In this document: positions 34,624-44,010 of the stretch, piece by piece | How the letters are laid out: every line of letters begins with the position of its first letter | How positions within the stretch are numbered: the stretch's first letter is position 1 | Assembly: GCA_022601395.1 (NCBI GenBank) | Contig: JAJACS010000001.1 | Span: forward strand, 158,028 to 222,027 | DNA from: Chlamydiia bacterium | Lineage (GTDB): Bacteria; Chlamydiota; Chlamydiia; Chlamydiales; GCA-2402025 | Reading direction: 5' to 3' | Length of the DNA: 64,000 nt | The notes under the pieces: model-generated | Seen by the model: the letters and a program-made list of their open reading frames with translations, nothing else | Told to the model about the DNA's origin: nothing | Database searches by the model: none | Made by a program: the position numbers and the translations under genes

Positions 34624-35847
34624 ATGGCTACTATGCAATCAGCGCTTACTGTAGAAAGCGCTATTCAAAGCTTTGAAGATACGATGCAGCTATTGTCTGT
34701 TCAAAGAGATCTTGATAAACTAACTCTTCCTTCAGAACCTGCAAAAACACCTATAGAGAGTATACAAAGTTCGGCTCAACTTGAGAGAGAATTCATAAGA
34801 GCAAAAACAGTTTTTCTTAGAGAAGTGCAGAATCGCATGATGAGCTCTAAAGATATCGCTTCTTTAAAAAGGGCACAAGTGATCCTTGAAAAAAGAAAGG
34901 CTAAGTATGAGTTTGTTTTTCAAGACAAAGATTTCAGTGTGCTGTCTCCAAGTAGAGTAAGAGAAAAGTTAAAAGGTAGAATAGAAAAGCTAGAGTCATT
35001 AGAAAAAATGAAAGCCGTTAAAGTGGCATACAAAGAGGTGCAGGGAAGAGTAGATGCACAGGTAGCTGATAACAGTTTTGTAAAACTAAAACTTAACTTT
35101 GCTCTGATGCAGTATGAAGAGACTGGAAGTCTTGCTCATGCTATGGAAATTGTAGCTCTTAATAAAACTTTAGATGTTGAAATGGCAAGCTGCGAACCAG
35201 AAGTTTTTGAAGGTGCATTTACAGAGTTTCTAGATCTTAGAAAAAAACACCTCACTAAAGCTCAAGCTCAAGTTCGTATTAATGAGCTTCAAGAAGATGC
35301 CATTGCTAAAGTAAAGGGTGCTACCTATGTCACAAAAGAAGTGGCAAAGGCTGTAGCTGATGCTATTAAAGTTACCCCACTTTTTGAAAGATATGTAAGT
35401 CAGGCAACAGCTGAGCAAGATGGTCAGATCAAAGTTACTCTTGCAGCGAAGCTACAAGAGGTGGAAGCGGAGTTTGCGAAGCTTCAAGCGATAGATGCAA
35501 GATCTGAAGGAGCAATGAGACCTGCAAGCCCTGTAGAAGTAGAGATGCAATCAGAAGCTCTTAATGTACTAACTTTAGCAGATCAAATAACCTGTATGCA
35601 CTCTATGTGGGAACGATCCACAAAGGAACAATCAAGAAACTACATTCTCGCGTATTTAAAAGAAGAAGTGACTCTTAGAAAAGCAGCACTAGAGCTTGAT
35701 CCAACAAATGTACTTCTGCAAAAGCGTCTTACCTATGTAGAAGCTGTTAAATCGAAAGTAGAAGCTTTTGATGCAAGAGCTAAGCGAGAGATAGGAAAAC
35801 TTAAAACAGCTCCTATTCCTGATATGCCCATTGCAATATTTGGATAG
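34624..35847 (+). CDS. Hypothetical helical protein, 407 residues
   Basis: Soluble, Glu/Lys/Ala-rich and predicted to be almost entirely alpha-helical with coiled-coil stretches (KRAQVILEKRKAKYEF, KLQEVEAEFAKLQAI). No signal peptide, membrane segment or enzyme motif. It has its own extended -10 promoter and an AAGG ribosome-binding site, and is followed by a probable terminator, so it is monocistronic. Composition and isolation resemble other chlamydial proteins that are candidates for type III secretion, but no direct evidence is visible. I do not recognise a family. Confidence 0.6.
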   Translation: MATMQSALTVESAIQSFEDTMQLLSVQRDLDKLTLPSEPAKTPIESIQSSAQLEREFIRAKTVFLREVQNRMMSSKDIASLKRAQVILEKRKAKYEFVFQDKDFSVLSPSRVREKLKGRIEKLESLEKMKAVKVAYKEVQGRVDAQVADNSFVKLKLNFALMQYEETGSLAHAMEIVALNKTLDVEMASCEPEVFEGAFTEFLDLRKKHLTKAQAQVRINELQEDAIAKVKGATYVTKEVAKAVADAIKVTPLFERYVSQATAEQDGQIKVTLAAKLQEVEAEFAKLQAIDARSEGAMRPASPVEVEMQSEALNVLTLADQITCMHSMWERSTKEQSRNYILAYLKEEVTLRKAALELDPTNVLLQKRLTYVEAVKSKVEAFDARAKREIGKLKTAPIPDMPIAIFG

Positions 35848-35899
35848 GTTGCACTAAACCTATTTCAGTAAGCTCGTTAAATTTTCTTTTCATTTTTCC

Positions 35900-35938
35900 A
35901 CACTCCTGCTATGTCTTATGAGGTAGGGGTGTTCTTTT
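35900..35938 (+). terminator. Possible rho-independent terminator
   Basis: ACACTCCT (35900-35907) pairs with AGGGGTGT (35925-35932) with one wobble pair, followed by TCTTTTT. It lies about 50 nt after the stop of the 407-residue gene. The loop is long, so the structure may be more complex. Confidence 0.5.
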
Positions 35939-36025
35939 TATGTACCCTTGCGTATTAAATCTAGAAGTAATGTGATGAAATCATTATGCTCTCTAGTACA
36001 GCTCAGGGGAAGGCTTTTAAAGAAT

Positions 36026-36625
36026 ATGTACATGCAGAAAAAACAAAAGATGTGTTGGAACTGTGATGGGAACGTTTCTGTAGAAGCTCTCTACTGTCCT
36101 TTTTGTGGATCTGATCTGCATTCTCAAGAGAAAGCAAAAGAACATGCGATGATGGGAAGTTCTACTCCATCTGGTCAATACGGCCAAGAGACGCCGCTTG
36201 ATACGCAGAACTTATCCTCTCTCTACAAGCCGCCATATTCTCCAACGCATTCTGGTTTTGGTGTGCCAAGTTATCAAGAGACTCCGCAAGAACCTCCTAT
36301 GGAGGAGCAAAGCGATGAGTACTATTATCCAAACGCGCCAGATGAGCCTGTTTATCCAAGAGAGCAGCCTCATGTGAATACAGGTTACGAGGAAGAAGAG
36401 GAAGTGAAAAAAACAGATGTTGGTATTTGGCCACTTCTCTTTTTAGCAATAGGTGTTAATCTCTTAACACTTGGGCTTCTTCTGTTTTTCTTTGCAGATC
36501 AAGGAAGAGTTGTTCTTGAGTGGAACAGCTATTTTTGGTTTGTGTACTGTATCCTATCTATTCCACTACTTATGTTCGGCTGGAAACTTCTTCAAGCAAG
36601 CGCGCCTGAAGAACCAGAAGAATAA
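36026..36625 (+). CDS. Zinc-ribbon membrane protein
   Basis: 199 residues from the ATG at 36026; ATGs at 35948, 35975 and 36032 are in frame, and the AGGGGAAGG upstream of 36026 is spaced rather far. The N terminus has a zinc ribbon, CWNCDGN then CPFCGSD, two C-x2-C pairs 14-15 residues apart. A Pro/Gln/Glu-rich disordered linker (about 45-130) follows, then two transmembrane helices (WPLLFLAIGVNLLTLGLLLF and FWFVYCILSIPLLMFGW) and an acidic tail. The form suggests an inner membrane protein with the ribbon in the cytosol. Zinc-ribbon plus helix proteins are common and functionally diverse. Role unknown. Confidence 0.65.
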   Translation: MYMQKKQKMCWNCDGNVSVEALYCPFCGSDLHSQEKAKEHAMMGSSTPSGQYGQETPLDTQNLSSLYKPPYSPTHSGFGVPSYQETPQEPPMEEQSDEYYYPNAPDEPVYPREQPHVNTGYEEEEEVKKTDVGIWPLLFLAIGVNLLTLGLLLFFFADQGRVVLEWNSYFWFVYCILSIPLLMFGWKLLQASAPEEPEE

Positions 36626-36658
36626 AACCACTCTTATATCCCATCTACACTTTTACTA

Positions 36659-37771
36659 TTAATGCCTAGGGCCTATTTGTATTTTTACGGGACAGAACTG
36701 CTGCATGTTGTTTAAGAGATCCTCTTCGGGTATAGGAAGCAAGAGGGCTATGCCAAAAGGGCCATTTGTGCCTACAGGTAGTGGTATATTGCTAAGTGCT
36801 ACTCCACGATCAAGGTCAATAACAGAAATGTTATTAGATTGTCCGTTTGTTGTGTATGCTCTTCGACTGTCAGTGTCGATGGCAATGCCTTCAGGCTGAC
36901 CAGGACTTGGTAGAGTAATGTTAGTCGGGAATGCTGTTCCTGTATTAAGATCTATAACAGAGGTGTCGTTGGAAGTTCCATTTGCTATGTACGCTCTTCT
37001 TCCTTTAGCATCGATGGCAATACCCACGGGAGCTTGCGAGCCAGCGGGCAATTCGATGTTTGGTAGTGCCAAACTTGTATGAAGATCTATAACTGAGACG
37101 TTATTGGAGGATACGTTTGTTATGTAGGCTCTTCTTCCCTTAGTATCGATTACGATATATTTAGAACCTTGTGTGCCGACGCCAGGGCTTGGCAAGGCGA
37201 TGTTGGGTAGGGCTGCCCCAGTACGAAGATCTATGACAGAGACGTTATTCGAGGCAAAGTTTGCTACATAGGCTCTTCGACTGTCAGTATCGATAGCAAT
37301 GCTTATAGGTTCAATCGTATCAACTCCGGGGCTTGGTAGAGTAATGTTACTTGGGAATGCTGTTCTAGAGTTAAGATCGATAACAGAGATGTCGTTGGAG
37401 CCTTCATTTGTTATGTAAGCTCTTCTTCCTACAGTATCGATAGCAATACCAGTCGGTCTATTTGAGCCTGCAGGTAGTTCGATATTGGCAAGGGCTGTAT
37501 CGGTATTTAGATCAACTACTGAGACGTCTTTGGAATCTGAGTTGCAAATGTAGGCTCTTCGCTTTTTAGGATCGATGGCGATGCCAGTAGGGCTTGCCAT
37601 ACCAACTCCAGGACTTGGTAAGGCGATATTTGGAAGAGCTACTCCTGTATCAAGATTAATAACCGATACATTATTGGAGCCTATATTGGCAGTATAAGCT
37701 CTGTTGCCTGTTGCTTCTACATGAGCTTCTAGTAGAAAAACTGCAACTATCAAACTAAGTAAACTTCTCAT
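36659..37771 (-). CDS. Exported seven-bladed YVTN/YncE-type beta-propeller
   Basis: 370 residues with a signal peptide ending near HVEA (residue 20). The mature part is seven tandem repeats of about 45-48 residues, each of the form RAYxxNxxSNNVSVIDLxT...LPNIxLP...GIAIDxxGR. Seven repeats equal a closed seven-bladed propeller of the YVTN/YncE class. In bacteria these are periplasmic or surface proteins with binding functions; in methanogens they form surface layers. A short Cys-containing tail (MQQFCPVKIQ) follows. The gene repeats are visible at DNA level too and could recombine. It converges on the zinc-ribbon gene. The ligand is unknown. Confidence 0.85.
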   Translation of the reverse strand: MRSLLSLIVAVFLLEAHVEATGNRAYTANIGSNNVSVINLDTGVALPNIALPSPGVGMASPTGIAIDPKKRRAYICNSDSKDVSVVDLNTDTALANIELPAGSNRPTGIAIDTVGRRAYITNEGSNDISVIDLNSRTAFPSNITLPSPGVDTIEPISIAIDTDSRRAYVANFASNNVSVIDLRTGAALPNIALPSPGVGTQGSKYIVIDTKGRRAYITNVSSNNVSVIDLHTSLALPNIELPAGSQAPVGIAIDAKGRRAYIANGTSNDTSVIDLNTGTAFPTNITLPSPGQPEGIAIDTDSRRAYTTNGQSNNISVIDLDRGVALSNIPLPVGTNGPFGIALLLPIPEEDLLNNMQQFCPVKIQIGPRH

Positions 37772-37875
37772 AACCGATCCTTACTTTGAAAATTCTATTT
37801 GCAGGATAGGATTTTTACAAAAGAGTTGCAAAGTTTTTTTGAGTTGGGATGCACAGGGTTGGTTTACTATGAGCA

Positions 37876-37903
37876 AAAAAAAAGCAGCGTTTCCGCTGCT
37901 TTT
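37876..37903 (-). terminator. Rho-independent terminator after secA
   Basis: AAAGCAGCG (37881-37889) and CGCTGCTTT (37894-37902) form a 9-bp stem with a 4-nt loop; on the minus strand it is followed by a run of Ts (the A-run at 37875-37883). It lies just beyond the secA stop. Confidence 0.85.
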
Positions 37904-37906
37904 AAC

Positions 37907-40852
37907 CTATGAATTTTGATCTTCTTCCGTGAGAAGCTTTTGCTTCGGTTTGTAGTACCGCGGGAAGTTATCAGTCTGTAATCTTTGTATAGACTCTTTT
38001 AGCTGCTGAGCTTGTGGCGGGATCATCTCAAACTTAAAGAGTGAGTGTGCGATCTCTACCTTTAGCTCTGTGCTAAAGCTATCAAAAAGAGCAAATGCTT
38101 CATGCTTGAATTCAAGTAGGGGATCTTTTTGTCCCACAACTCTTAAGTTCACGTCTGTTCTTAAGTGGTCAATCCCAAGAAGGTGCTGTTGCCAGTGCCT
38201 ATCGATGTGACCGATAAGTAGACTTTTTATCACTTCTTCAAGAACTTGTATTGGGTCTACTTCTTTACCTGCATTCGTTTGTACTGCGGCAATGATCTCA
38301 GCTTCATGATCTAGCTTCTTTTTAAAGGCATCTAAGATCGTCTCTACTGCCTTTGTTTTGATCTCATCTACTGTGATGTAATCATTGTCATAATCTTTCG
38401 ATTCTGCGCTTACAGGGAAGTTTGAAATAATCCAATCTACAAAGCCAACTGCATTCCAGCCCATAGGGTCTGATCTTGAAGAGAAGAACTCTTCAACTTT
38501 ACGCTCGCAGATGCTTTCCATAATGTCAAAAGTGACATTTACAGGTGTTTTTGTGGAAAGAATTTCATTTCTAAACGTGTAGATCTCTTGACGCTGCTTG
38601 TTCATGACATCGTCATACTCAAGAGTATGCTTACGGATCGAGTAGTTGCGCTGCTCGATTCTCTTCTGCGCTGTTTCAATAGACCTATTTAAGATAGGAG
38701 CTGAAATAGGCTCACCTTCTGGAGGTCTAAATCTTTGCAAGAATAGAGTGAGTTTTGGAGAAGTGAAGAGTCTCATAAGAGAGTCTTCGAATGATACGTA
38801 GAACTTGGAAGATCCAGGATCTCCTTGTCTTGCGCAACGTCCTCTTAACTGTCTATCAATACGTCTTGATTGGTGCCTTGTTGTACCGATAACATGAAGA
38901 CCGCCAAGTTCTGCAATCCCTTCTGCAAGCTTAATGTCAGTACCTCTACCTGCCATGTTGGTCGCAACGGTGATTGCGCCATTTTGGCCAGCGTTCGCAA
39001 TGATCTCAGCTTCTTGTGCGTGATTCTTTGCGTTAAGTACAGTGTACGGAAGCTTGTTTTGCCTTAAGATTCTACCAAGTTTTTCAGAAACCTCTACAGA
39101 CTCTGTACCAATAAGAATCGGTCTTCCTGTAGCATGGATCTCTGTAATATCTTTGATAAGAGCGTTGTATTTTTCACGCTCTGTCATGTAGATCTCATCG
39201 TCTAAATCATCCCTAACGCATTTTCTGTTTGTTGGGATCTCAAGAACATCGATTTCGTAGATCTGCTTAAATTCATTCGCTTCTGTCATAGCAGTACCTG
39301 TCATACCAGCAAGCTTGTCATACATCCTAAAGTAGTTCTGGAGAGTGATCGTTGCGTAGGTCTGCGTTTCTTGCTGGATAGGAACATTTTCTTTTGCTTC
39401 GATAGACTGATGAAGCCCATCAGAAAATCTTCTTCCAGGTTGCGGTCTGCCTGTGTTCTCATCAATAATGACAATTTTCTTGTCATCGATGATGTAGTCC
39501 ACGTCTTTTTCCATAAGAAGGTGCGCGCGGAAGAGCTGTCTTAGGTTGTGTGCACGCTCTTTTCTTTTTGCGTCTTCTTCACGGATCTCAACTTTCTTTT
39601 GCATGCGGTCTTGATCATCAAGCTCTTCGTTTTGATCGATCTTGGCATACTCATGTCCTAGATCAAGCATTGTGAAGTCATCGTTGCCATCTTTGTTTGT
39701 GTCATGGTTAGACCAGGACTGGATCCCTTTGTCTGTAAGTTCAAACTCAGAGTTTCTCTCATCTACGATGATGTATAGCTGTGCAAGTGTTTCAAGACGC
39801 TCTTCCTTGTTTGGATCACCATGAAAATAGGTTTCCCACTTATCGATCTCAACACGGATGTCTGGATGCTCTTTTAAACGCTTTAAGACTTTGTTTTGAG
39901 GAGTACCTTTCCCAACAAGCCAGATCTTCTTATAAGCTTCTGTTATTTCAGCATCTTCAGCTTTGGTAAATTTTTTCTTCTCTTCTGATTCTTCTTCCAC
40001 AAGAAGGCCGAACTTGTCTAGTACCTTACGAGCGTCTGTTGCAAGCTTGTTGCAGTAGTCTCTTTGTAGCTTTACAATGTAAGAAACAGTTCCTTTCAGC
40101 GAGTCATACATCTGTCTCGAAGATGAGGAAGGTCCAGAAATGATAAGTGGTGTTCTCGCCTCATCAATTAAGATAGAGTCGATTTCATCGACGATCGCAA
40201 AGAAATGCCCTCTTTGGCACTGCTCATTGATGTTGTGCGCCATTGAATTGTCTCTTAAGTAGTCAAATCCAAACTCAGAAGAAGTACCGTAGACGATGTC
40301 TGCTGCATACACTTTCTTTCGCTCTTGTGGCGGTATTTGTGATGTTAAAGCCTCAACAGTCAGGCCAAGCTTCTTAAAGATTGCACCGATCCACTCGCAG
40401 TCACGCTTTGCTAAGTAATCGTTTACTGTCACAAGGTGAACAGGCTCTCCAGAGAGAGCATTTAAGAAAAGAGGCATCGATGCTGTAAGCGTCTTACCTT
40501 CTCCTGTCATCATCTCAGAGATCGAGCCGTAATGCATGGAGATACCACCAAGGATCTGCACATCGTAGGGAATCATGTCCCATTTCTGTGTGTAACCAGA
40601 TACATGCACTTCAGATCCAAAAAGCTGTCTACAAGCTACTTTTACAAGTGCATAGGCTTCAGGTAGCAGGCTGTCAAGAGATGCACCCTCTTGGTAACGT
40701 TTTTTTAGAGAGAGTGTGGTTTCTTTGAGTTCGTCTTCGTTTAAATCGATAAGAGACTTTTCACATTCATTCACTTTGTGAACGATTTTCCAATATTTCT
40801 TCAAAATGCGGCTTTGCGCTGTACCAATAACTTTTTTAAAAAGACCTAGCAT
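37907..40852 (-). CDS. secA: Preprotein translocase ATPase SecA
   Basis: Motor of the Sec export pathway. 981 residues. Nucleotide-binding fold 1 has Walker A MTGEGKTLTA and the DEAD-like IVDEIDSILIDEARTPLII. The preprotein cross-linking domain, the second nucleotide-binding fold (TVATNMAGRGTDIKLAEG, GLHVIGTTRHQSRRIDRQLRGR) and the helical wing/scaffold follow. An acidic Lys/Glu-rich insertion of about 150 residues (around 275-440) is seen in chlamydial SecA proteins. The C terminus lacks the zinc-binding Cys cluster that binds SecB in many proteobacteria. Many exported proteins in this window would depend on it. A strong terminator follows. Confidence 0.97.
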   Translation of the reverse strand: MLGLFKKVIGTAQSRILKKYWKIVHKVNECEKSLIDLNEDELKETTLSLKKRYQEGASLDSLLPEAYALVKVACRQLFGSEVHVSGYTQKWDMIPYDVQILGGISMHYGSISEMMTGEGKTLTASMPLFLNALSGEPVHLVTVNDYLAKRDCEWIGAIFKKLGLTVEALTSQIPPQERKKVYAADIVYGTSSEFGFDYLRDNSMAHNINEQCQRGHFFAIVDEIDSILIDEARTPLIISGPSSSSRQMYDSLKGTVSYIVKLQRDYCNKLATDARKVLDKFGLLVEEESEEKKKFTKAEDAEITEAYKKIWLVGKGTPQNKVLKRLKEHPDIRVEIDKWETYFHGDPNKEERLETLAQLYIIVDERNSEFELTDKGIQSWSNHDTNKDGNDDFTMLDLGHEYAKIDQNEELDDQDRMQKKVEIREEDAKRKERAHNLRQLFRAHLLMEKDVDYIIDDKKIVIIDENTGRPQPGRRFSDGLHQSIEAKENVPIQQETQTYATITLQNYFRMYDKLAGMTGTAMTEANEFKQIYEIDVLEIPTNRKCVRDDLDDEIYMTEREKYNALIKDITEIHATGRPILIGTESVEVSEKLGRILRQNKLPYTVLNAKNHAQEAEIIANAGQNGAITVATNMAGRGTDIKLAEGIAELGGLHVIGTTRHQSRRIDRQLRGRCARQGDPGSSKFYVSFEDSLMRLFTSPKLTLFLQRFRPPEGEPISAPILNRSIETAQKRIEQRNYSIRKHTLEYDDVMNKQRQEIYTFRNEILSTKTPVNVTFDIMESICERKVEEFFSSRSDPMGWNAVGFVDWIISNFPVSAESKDYDNDYITVDEIKTKAVETILDAFKKKLDHEAEIIAAVQTNAGKEVDPIQVLEEVIKSLLIGHIDRHWQQHLLGIDHLRTDVNLRVVGQKDPLLEFKHEAFALFDSFSTELKVEIAHSLFKFEMIPPQAQQLKESIQRLQTDNFPRYYKPKQKLLTEEDQNS

Positions 40853-40946
40853 GTACCTGTATTCCCTGCTCGTTGAAAGATCGTAAAATTTATCTTGATA
40901 GATAAGTATTAATTTTCATTCTTATTTTAAAGGATTTTTGATTAAA

Positions 40947-41909
40947 ATGGTAACTTTAATCCATTCCAGATTTTCTGGAATTATGAGTGTATCCGGGAAG
41001 ATGGCAAGAATTTTTTACTTAGATAGAAAAACAAAGAAAGTCGAAGAAGAAAAAGTATATGGTAAATTCTTTATTGAATGCGCTTATGGTAATAAATTTA
41101 TCACAAAACCTTTAAAAAAAATCTTAATACCTTCTCTTACTAAATCTCACTGGTTCTCTCGTTTGTACGGAAGTATACAGAAGATGAATATGAGTAGGAA
41201 GAAAATCCCTACTTTTATTGAAAAGTTTCAAGCGGATACTTCCGAGTACTTAGATCCTGTAACAAGCTTTTCAAGCTTTAATGATTTTTTCATACGCAAG
41301 CTTAAAAAAGAAGCAAGGCCTATTGCAGAAGGGGAAAAAGTTGCTGCTCTTCCTGCTGATGGAAGGTACCTTGTCTTTTCAGACATCTCAAACGTAGACC
41401 ATTTTTATATCAAAGGGCAGCGCTTAGACATTGATATGCTTTTGCAAGATGAAGCTCTTGCAAAAGAGTACAAAGACGCAACGGTTGTTTTCGCAAGACT
41501 TTGTCCAACAGACTATCATAGGTTCCACTTTCCGTGTGACTGTGTGCCGTCCGAGCCAAAACTCATCAATGGTTACTTGCACTCTGTAAATCCTATGGCT
41601 CTTCGCAAAAATATTTCCATTCTTTCTGAAAATAAAAGAGTGCTTACAGAACTAGAGTCTAAAGAGTTTGGGAAAGTACTTTATATTGAGGTGGGAGCTG
41701 TTGCTGTGGGCTCTATAAAACAAACATTCACTCCAGGAGAAGCCTACAAGAAAGGTGATGAAAAAGGATACTTTGAGTTTGGCGGCTCTTCTGTACTGCT
41801 TCTTTTCAAAAAGGGTGCAATTACACTTGAAGAAGACCTTCTTTCTGCATCTTCTGAAAAACTAGAGATCAAAGCAAATATGGGCGAGAGCCTCGGAAAA
41901 GCTACTTAG
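40947..41909 (+). CDS. psd: Phosphatidylserine decarboxylase
   Basis: 320 residues from the ATG at 40947; the in-frame TTG at 40938 is too close to the AAAGGA ribosome-binding site. The enzyme makes phosphatidylethanolamine at the inner membrane. The self-cleavage motif that generates the pyruvoyl cofactor is FGGSSVLLLF (GSS, about residue 280). Conserved histidines occur in FARLCPTDYHRFHFP and YLHSVNP. The length and form match the Psd type II group. The neighbourhood secA, psd, nth, mnmE is the gene order of Chlamydia and is one of the best taxonomic pointers in the window. It converges on nth with an 8-nt overlap. Confidence 0.95.
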   Translation: MVTLIHSRFSGIMSVSGKMARIFYLDRKTKKVEEEKVYGKFFIECAYGNKFITKPLKKILIPSLTKSHWFSRLYGSIQKMNMSRKKIPTFIEKFQADTSEYLDPVTSFSSFNDFFIRKLKKEARPIAEGEKVAALPADGRYLVFSDISNVDHFYIKGQRLDIDMLLQDEALAKEYKDATVVFARLCPTDYHRFHFPCDCVPSEPKLINGYLHSVNPMALRKNISILSENKRVLTELESKEFGKVLYIEVGAVAVGSIKQTFTPGEAYKKGDEKGYFEFGGSSVLLLFKKGAITLEEDLLSASSEKLEIKANMGESLGKAT

Positions 41910-42522
41910 CAAGATCTCTACATATCGGGCAGTTTCTTGTCTTGTGACCTTTTGCGCTGCAGTGCTCTCTTGCGTAGTAGATGATTTGCAGATGTACTTT
42001 GGCCCAGGATTCTTTCGAAAAAGCCTTCTTTAGGTCTTGTTCAGTAACAACTACGTTTTTGCCGGAAGAGAGTTTCCATCTTTGTGCGCACCTGTGGATA
42101 TGAGTATCTACAGGGAATGCAGGTTTTTGAAAAGCCTGGCACATCACAACAGATGCTGTTTTATGCCCAACACCTGGAAGAGATTCTAACTCTTTTAAGT
42201 TGTCTGGAACCTTTGAGGCGAATTTTTCTACCAAGATTTTAGAAAGTGCTTTGATGTTTTTTGCTTTTGTATTAGATAAACCAATAGGTTTAATAATGGC
42301 TTTTATATCTTCTACATCTTGCACCATCATTGTCTCAGGAGTGTTTGCAAGGGTAAAAAGCGCTGGTGTGATTTCATTTACTTTTTTATCGGTTGCTTGT
42401 GCAGAGAGCAGTACTGCAATAAGTAGAGTGTAAGGGTCGCTATGAGTAAGAGGGATTTTTGGCTTTTTACAAAACCTGTTTAGATGCCGCTTTATGATCT
42501 CTATTCGCTCTTGTTTGTTCAT
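41902..42522 (-). CDS. nth: Endonuclease III
   Basis: Base-excision repair DNA glycosylase/AP lyase for oxidised pyrimidines. 206 residues from the ATG at 42522, 1 nt after the mnmE stop; the frame could start upstream at a TTG. The helix-hairpin-helix LPGVGHKTASVV supplies the catalytic Lys, and FPVDTHIHR the catalytic Asp. The C-terminal iron-sulfur loop is unusual: CSAKGHKTRNCPIC has a 9-residue first gap and the protein ends five residues after the third Cys, so the canonical C-x6-C-x2-C-x5-C pattern is incomplete. It may lack the [4Fe-4S] cluster. Translation is probably coupled to mnmE. Confidence 0.94.
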   Translation of the reverse strand: MNKQERIEIIKRHLNRFCKKPKIPLTHSDPYTLLIAVLLSAQATDKKVNEITPALFTLANTPETMMVQDVEDIKAIIKPIGLSNTKAKNIKALSKILVEKFASKVPDNLKELESLPGVGHKTASVVMCQAFQKPAFPVDTHIHRCAQRWKLSSGKNVVVTEQDLKKAFSKESWAKVHLQIIYYAREHCSAKGHKTRNCPICRDLAK

Positions 42523-42523
42523 A

Positions 42524-43900
42524 CTATTTCCCAACGCAGAATTTAGAAAAGATCGAGCTTAAAATGTCTTCTGTGATGTTAAAGCCGATGATGGTTCCAA
42601 GGTGTTTTAATGCTTCTTTGATTTCGATGCAAAGGAGTTCTGGAGACAAGTCCTTTTTAAGGCCGTCTGACGCTGCATAAACGCATGTTTTTGCTTGCAT
42701 AAGAGCTTTGTAGTGACGCTCTGAGGTAAGGGTAACAGACTCTTTGTGCTCTTCTAGCTTTTCAAGAGAGCAGATCTTTTCGATCTCTTTTACGAGAAGA
42801 TCTAGGTTCATCTTAGTCTTTGCGGAGATTTGCACCTCATGTGGGTAGTGTATAGAGTTTACAGGTGCATGAATATCGCATTTATTCCAAACAACGAGTG
42901 TTTTCTCTTTGTCTAGTTTTTCAAGAAGAGAAAGGTCGTCTTTTGTTGCGCCGATGTTGGCATCAATAAGATACAAAATAAGATCAGCATCTTCTGATGC
43001 GCTAAAAGAGCGTTTAATCCCTTCTTGCTCGATTGCCTCACCTGTATTTCTTATTCCTGCAGTGTCGCTTAAAATAACACTGAGATTGCCAATGAGAAGC
43101 TCTTCTTCAATGACATCTCTTGTTGTGCCTGCAATGTCTGTTACAATAGCGCGCTCTTTTTTGCTGAGAGCGTTTAAAAGAGAAGACTTTCCGGCGTTTG
43201 GTGCACCAAGCATGCAAAGTCTAAGACCGTCTTTTAGGATTTTTCCTTCGTGGTAGCTGGCATGCAAAAGTTTCATGATACCTTCGATCTTTTGCAGATC
43301 TTCTAAGATGTCATCGTAGCTTGCAAACTCGAGCCCTTCTTCTGGGTAGTCTACCCATGCTTCGAAGATAGCAGCGATCTCAACGAGCTTTTTTTGTAGC
43401 TTTACGATTTCATTATGTAGAGCTCCATCGAGGTGCCTTTTAGCGCTTTTAAGAGCTCTTTCATTTTTTGCTGCAATGAGCTCTTGTATTGCTTCTGCTT
43501 TTGTTAAATCGATCTTTCCGTTGATGAAAGCTTTGTAGGAGAATTCCCCAGGAAGAGCAGGTTCTGCTCCTGCTGCAAAAATAGCGTTTAATGCGGCTTG
43601 TGTAACAAGTTTACCGCCGTGGCATTGCATCTCTACTGTATGTTCTCCTGTAAAGGAGTTGGGGCCGATCATGACAAGGCATAGGGCGCTATCTATTTTT
43701 TCTCCACGCTCGCTTATGATGCTACCAAGATGTGCTGTATGTGTGGCAAAAGATTTCACATCTTTTGAAAAGACTTTATTTGCGATATCAAGAGCAAAGT
43801 CTCCTGAAATACGTATAATTGAAATCCCACCATCTCCAGGAGGAGTGGCGATAGCGGCAATAGTCTTGCCTTTTTCGTAGGATTTATGAACGAATTCCAT
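42524..43900 (-). CDS. mnmE: MnmE (TrmE) tRNA modification GTPase
   Basis: Partner of MnmG in forming cmnm5U34. 458 residues. The N-terminal tetrahydrofolate-binding domain (GDGGISIIRISG) precedes a helical domain with an inserted G domain: P-loop GAPNAGKSSLLNAL, switch I region IAGTTRD, DTAG in SDTAGIR, and NKCD for guanine. It ends with the catalytic CxGK motif (FCVGK), which is essential for modification. The stop is 1 nt before the nth start, so the two are cotranscribed. Confidence 0.96.
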   Translation of the reverse strand: MEFVHKSYEKGKTIAAIATPPGDGGISIIRISGDFALDIANKVFSKDVKSFATHTAHLGSIISERGEKIDSALCLVMIGPNSFTGEHTVEMQCHGGKLVTQAALNAIFAAGAEPALPGEFSYKAFINGKIDLTKAEAIQELIAAKNERALKSAKRHLDGALHNEIVKLQKKLVEIAAIFEAWVDYPEEGLEFASYDDILEDLQKIEGIMKLLHASYHEGKILKDGLRLCMLGAPNAGKSSLLNALSKKERAIVTDIAGTTRDVIEEELLIGNLSVILSDTAGIRNTGEAIEQEGIKRSFSASEDADLILYLIDANIGATKDDLSLLEKLDKEKTLVVWNKCDIHAPVNSIHYPHEVQISAKTKMNLDLLVKEIEKICSLEKLEEHKESVTLTSERHYKALMQAKTCVYAASDGLKKDLSPELLCIEIKEALKHLGTIIGFNITEDILSSIFSKFCVGK

Positions 43901-44010
43901 GGATCTTTTCTTGCTGTTTATTGGAACAGTTTAGCAAAAAGCAAGAGATCTTGCTAGGAATATCCTTTTTTATAAAAGGGTTGGTGAAAATGATTTTTAT
44001 AAAAGCAAAG

